Positions 55,901 through 60,000 of a stretch of 60,000 nt of DNA are shown here, piece after piece. Origin of the DNA: Lineus longissimus (Eukaryota; Nemertea; Pilidiophora; Heteronemertea; Lineidae); assembly GCF_910592395.1 (NCBI RefSeq), contig NC_088320.1, forward strand, positions 7,132,001-7,192,000. Direction: 5' to 3'. The translations under genes were made by a program, and so were the position numbers. A model generated the notes under the pieces. The model did no database searches. It saw only the letters and a list, made by a program, of their open reading frames with translations, and was not told the DNA's origin. Each line of letters starts with the position of its first letter. Position 1 is the stretch's first letter.

Positions 55901-58056
55901 TCCAACTTTTCACAACAGCACAATGGAAGTGGAATGATGTCTTTCACCTTATCTCTGTGGTAGTAACAATTTCGAGCATCCGCCAAAAGGACTAGAAGAG
56001 CACCACTACAATTACAATTGATGTCGATTGCATATTCCGAGTCACCGCGACCATGAAGAGAGCACTTCATAATGTAATTCTCAATATTCGCAATCGTTTC
56101 AGGGTCCGACAGGTTACAGCTGCAGTCACATATCTTTGGCCGATGAAGAGGACATTTGCATCGTTCAACTTCATTGTCATGTGAAAGCTGACAGTTACAT
56201 TTCACCCGATTAAAGCTACCACCAGCTAGTCCCACGTAGCGGCTGTGGACAGGGCACACAGCATGTAGATCGTCCGCATTGGGATTGTCTGGGTTACATA
56301 TGCATTCATAGCCATGATAAGCACAGTACCGGTCTCCGTTTCTGTCGGAGGAGCACCTACACTTTGTAAGCTCTGAGAATTTCAAATGAACAGAGCAGAG
56401 GGATATCAGTTGATACATTGTCAACTCCTCTGGTGTATTCTTCACAGTTTCTTCACAGATGCATTGAACTGGAATATCTAATGCAGCCAAGACTAGACCC
56501 TGGCCTGTCACTCGTTCCTCTCTCGGTAACAGCTCCGTCCCATGCACAGGACAAATATCTACAGCCGAACTCCCCCGTCTTAAGAACAAGGATTTCATTC
56601 CCTCAATAACAGATGGTCTCTTCTCTCTTCTCATACATGTGCACTGCTCATGAGACGCTACGAGATTATCGTTTGACTGCAAGAATTCATTTGAGTGAGC
56701 GGAATCTTCCTCAGAATCCCCAAACAAAGGTTCACCATCACTTAACGACACATTGCTCTCTAAGCTACCCCTCGGCTTAAATAATGGATCACCATGAAGA
56801 GGACAGCTAATAGACTTCACGACTAAACCTCCAATGGAATATCTCTTGCATGTGCATGTGACCTGATCGGTAACGTCTCGGTCTTCATTGCTGATGTACC
56901 ACTTTGCATGCACATCACAATGCGGCAGTGAGGAAACAGAACCCGTAGGATTTGTTACACATTTGCAGTCTTCCGTTGTCATACCATGGACTGTGCAATG
57001 AGGGGAGCAAATAGGAGTACCATCTTCATCATCTGAGCAGTTGCAATCCTGTGGACGATTTATTTTGGTGGGGCTAGGTGGAGCTGCACACTTCCTGCAC
57101 CAATCAGCATGGACAGGACAAGAGGGAGAAACACCCATGCTATCAACATCAGACGACTCACCGCAATAACAGCCATCAGAGCCAATGCCATGAACACCGC
57201 AAAATGGCGAATGAAGGCTTCCAGCATCCACACCACAACTGCAATCCTCCCATGCCATTTGTCCAGTTGGCGACTTCTTACTGTCAGTCATGTCAGTCTC
57301 TTCAGCATTATCTTGTCCTCCTGAAGCAGATTGATTATAATTGGCCAACCAAGCCCTGTGTAACATACATCTTAAAGTGACTAGTACATCTTCCGATGTA
57401 CGACTGTTTGAAACCACCAGGCAGGTACAATCGTAACTGTCGACGCCGTGCTCGGGACAATCTGGGGAGAAGCAATTGGAGGATTCGTCATCACTCCTGG
57501 TACAATCACATGGTAGTAAATGAGGGGAGATGTCTTCTTCCTCGTCTTCAAGTAACATTCGACAGAATCTCCTCGTCTTTTCCATTGGAGGTTGAGAATT
57601 TGCACCATAATGGATCTTCTCGGTGGACAAAGCAGAATAGCCCAGCCCACCAGGGAACATATAGGGCTTCTCATCAGGCTCAGCAACAAAGGAGGGTCGC
57701 CCATAGTCCCTGACAAACTCATTCGAGTCTTCCAAGATCGATCCAGACAGTCTGAAATTGTCGCCATATTTCTTCCCATTCAATTTACTCAAAGACTGGT
57801 TGACTTGATTTTGCATACTCGGGTCGCCATCGAAGGACACGTGCTCGAATTCATCATCGAAACTGTGTGGTTCACTGTCGTGATGGTCATCCACAACGAA
57901 GGGTGGTTCGCTCTCCGTATATGAAGAAGCAACATCGTTGGCGTATGAATTTTCAAAATTGCAACAAGACACGGCAGAGTTTCTCCTAGATCCTAATTCG
58001 TGAACTATACCAGGCAAAACAGTTCTAAATGAAAAGAAATCCTTTAGTGCATTCAT
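46920..58056 (-). CDS. Exon 1: giant Cys/His-rich repeat exon (about 3,712 codons)
   Basis: One open frame of 11.1 kb. It starts at an ATG with good context (AAG before ATG, in-frame TAA upstream). It leaves at the donor CAAG|GTAATT in phase 1; the frame itself stays open only 12 more codons. Residues 1-180 are acidic and low in cysteine. Residues ~182-890 hold irregular C-x-C...C-x-x-H modules. From ~890 to ~3460 there are seven super-repeats, each opening with an aromatic motif (FFFNVK, FFRRG, FFFHLK, FFNEK, FFFGIK, FFNVK, FFFDTK near residues 892, 1244, 1620, 1988, 2330, 2904, 3245). Each continues through R-L-S-I-P-x-L-G, S-K-S-N-R-T-M-T-L-E-E-A-E, S-P-Y-C-x-V-H-G, and C-P-C-I-H-L-K...S-P-L-C-x-x-H-G. 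Three more modules close the exon. An acidic S-P-K-S-rich spacer sits at ~2620-2870. The regular Cys/His spacing suggests metal binding; this is inference. I recognise no described family. Confidence 0.9.
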
Positions 58057-60000
58057 CTTGATAACGAAACAGAGATCTTTCCTTTAAAGTTTCTCGGTGT
58101 GATTGTAACAGAGTGCCAGTTTAGTAGTAATCACAGCTTTGTTTTCAGGTAAGTACTTTGGCTAATTTTACTAAAACTGAATATGACTTAAACAGACTGA
58201 TGTTGTTTGGAGTACAAGGAGTAATTAGCTGATTAATTGCAAACAAAATCATAGCTCCAGAAACAGTATAGTTTAGGCAGAATTGCAGAGCAAGCCTAAT
58301 GTTTTCCTTCTCGGTTTGACTTCAGGTTTCCTCCGTATCGTCAACAGAAGGGAACGTCTCACAGAATAACGGCACAGAAAAATCCAAAATGAAGAGAAGT
58401 ATCCTTAAACGACACAATTTAAATTATATGATCCTTAATGTTCAAGTTTACAGCCCGTTGCATGTAATCCCAAATCTAATAAATGACCATCATAAGCACA
58501 CACACTGGCAAATAGTTCCAAATCACAGCATCTGTATTTGAGAAATTTCTGGGTACTCCCCAAATTCCAACTACCCCATGATATTCGATACAAGCAATTC
58601 AAACAGAACTATTCAGATCGATTGATCACGCTGATGGTGTTTGATGAAGTTCATTAAGTCGAGTGACTTTATGAGAGGTCTATTGTTACAGCTGTATTTG
58701 AGCGTTTGCGTTATATACATGCCTTTAGTTTCAGAGATCAATAGTTTGTTGAAAACGTGGGTGGGTGGGATTTCAACCGCCATCAGCCGCTCCCTCTCCG
58801 AACCACCCCACCCCAAATAGATAATCATGTCCCATCATCACTCTTTTTTCAGTCTTTGTTCTTCATGTTCTTGATCTGAGTAGTATACATAAATGCTTCC
58901 CTTTCCTTTTTCATCCACAGGCAAGTCACTTATATGCTACTTAGAAGGCCTACTACAGTCTTCTAAACATTACCACCACAGAGTTTGTATCATTGAAGCC
59001 TATAGTTTCATAAATTAACACGTTGTTAAAGGCTCAGGGCAATCAAACAGGCTTTTGGCGTGTTCTAAATTGGATCGCCGGAAGAGGACGCTACATTGTC
59101 TTTATATTTTGATTGTGGCTTTTGATTTAGATGTGATAATTACTCAAACTCCCACATTTGGTGTCTTCGGCCTGTTGATGTATTTTGATATTCATTATCT
59201 TTCAATAACATTAACAAGCATCAAGAACGCCATGAATAAACACAGTTTGTTTCAAACAAATCCAGATCAACTAATACTCAACAGAAAGACCTAACTCGCA
59301 CACACAAACTGAATATGATTTGTGCAAACCTCGCTTTTTGATGTTGAATATGATGCAATCTGCAACCTTGGAGAGTGTCATCCTATTTCATCTTCTTTGT
59401 GAGTCACCAAGGACAACTCATGCTCTTTTGTGGGTGAACCCTTTTGTGATTAGGGCACTTTATTGTAACTTGACACGAAGTTTGTACTCTGTGTGCACGT
59501 TATACCCATTAACAATCGCCAACAAATAAAAAGCTAAAACTAGCCATCGAACAAACGTAATTCAGTTCTTCAACTACACAAGAGATGGTAGCACTGTTGA
59601 ATTCAAGTCATTGTTGGTTACAAATTCTGTTGATGTTTTGGTTGTGCGCTTTATTTGGAAGATTGCCCAGAAGGCTGGCTGTTTTGAAAAGGCTGACCGT
59701 TTGTCTTGTTAAAAAAATTACCAACACACAATGCCAATGTTGCCATTTCAAATACCCAATGTGTATTTTATGAGGTGTCACCATCAAGGCAGACGTGTTT
59801 GGCACTAAGTTGCACCTATTCCATTTCTTACGTCTATAACAATATCGCACTATTCTGACAGGTTAGGAGACCACTAAATGCAGCAAGTTTCTTAGTCATA
59901 CATAAGGTAGCACTTGTGCCCCCCCCCCCCCTCCCCTATCCGTGCTTTCCCCTCCATAGCTATACAGCCAGGGGAAATGAGATAATAACTTTAACACTGA
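58057..60000. other. Upstream region of the giant gene
   Basis: 1.9 kb upstream of the start ATG. The sequence TCTCTGTTTCGTTATCAAG just before the ATG could be a splice acceptor, so the 5' UTR may begin in another exon further up. No TATA box, CpG island or coding exon was recognised. A C15-type homopolymer lies near 59920. Confidence 0.5.

Larger units (their letters stand above)
4501..58056 (-). other. Gene locus: giant Cys/His-repeat plus tau-like microtubule-associated protein
   Basis: Thirty-nine minus-strand exons can be chained with consensus GT donors, AG acceptors and matching phases. Intron phases are 1, 1, 0, 1, then 0 throughout. The summed coding length is about 4,900 residues. 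The 5' exon encodes a Cys/His module array, followed by a basic Ser/Pro-rich segment, a microexon-encoded linker, and about 25 repeats related to the tau/MAP2/MAP4 microtubule-binding repeat. In that family the repeats bind along protofilaments and the N-terminal part projects from the microtubule. That role is inferred here from homology of the repeats only. The start is an ATG with A at -3 and an in-frame stop upstream. The stop codon was not confidently located. Alternative splicing is likely because nearly all internal exons are multiples of three. Confidence 0.85.

Overview
The window looks like nuclear DNA of a marine invertebrate animal, probably an invertebrate deuterostome. I could not pin the species. 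The evidence is AT-rich introns, one gene with dozens of small GT-AG exons, a DIRS-type retrotransposon, tRNA-derived SINEs, foldback MITE-like elements, and very frequent ACATGTA/AGGCCTA words. Almost everything recognisable as coding lies on the minus strand and belongs to one giant gene.

The gene reads from about 58.06 kb down to at least 4.50 kb. It opens with a single uninterrupted 11.1-kb exon (46920-58056, about 3,712 codons). That exon encodes a Cys/His-rich protein built from many small C-x-C ... C-x-x-H-[G/A] modules. The modules form seven higher-order repeats of roughly 340-375 residues, plus an irregular N-terminal block. The exon splices in phase 1 to a basic Ser/Pro-rich exon (44143-44796). 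Three short exons follow (42.2-40.6 kb) that encode two near-canonical microtubule-binding repeats of the tau/MAP2/MAP4 family (KCGS...NIHH.PGGG and [15 protein letters not shown]).

From 39.8 to 34.1 kb come twelve phase-0 exons. One is a His/Asp-rich exon of 186 nt. Most of the rest are microexons of 27-60 nt with S-P-x-L ... P-R-K motifs. From 33.7 to 30.2 kb are five decayed repeat exons and one acidic microexon. From 29.5 to 25.9 kb are four repeat exons of an 'EKK' class. From 18.3 to 8.96 kb are ten exons carrying thirteen repeats, mainly of a 'DIE' class. At 4.5 kb is a last repeat close to tau repeats 3/4. All 39 exons I place have GT/AG boundaries and compatible phases. In total the gene carries about 20 good and 5 degenerate tau-like repeats, against 3-4 in vertebrate tau. 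It joins them to a Cys/His-rich projection domain that I do not recognise from any described MAP. The true 3' terminal exon is not resolved.

The intron between 25.86 and 18.31 kb contains an apparently intact DIRS1-like tyrosine-recombinase retrotransposon (about 18691-25245, same strand). It has gag-like, RT/RNase H and tyrosine recombinase frames, inverted terminal repeats, and an internal complementary region matching both outer ends. Other introns hold SINE fragments, three foldback elements and several tandem repeats. A CpG-rich block at 14.9-16.3 kb contains a possible alternative first exon that would give a short, repeat-only isoform. No convincing plus-strand gene was found.
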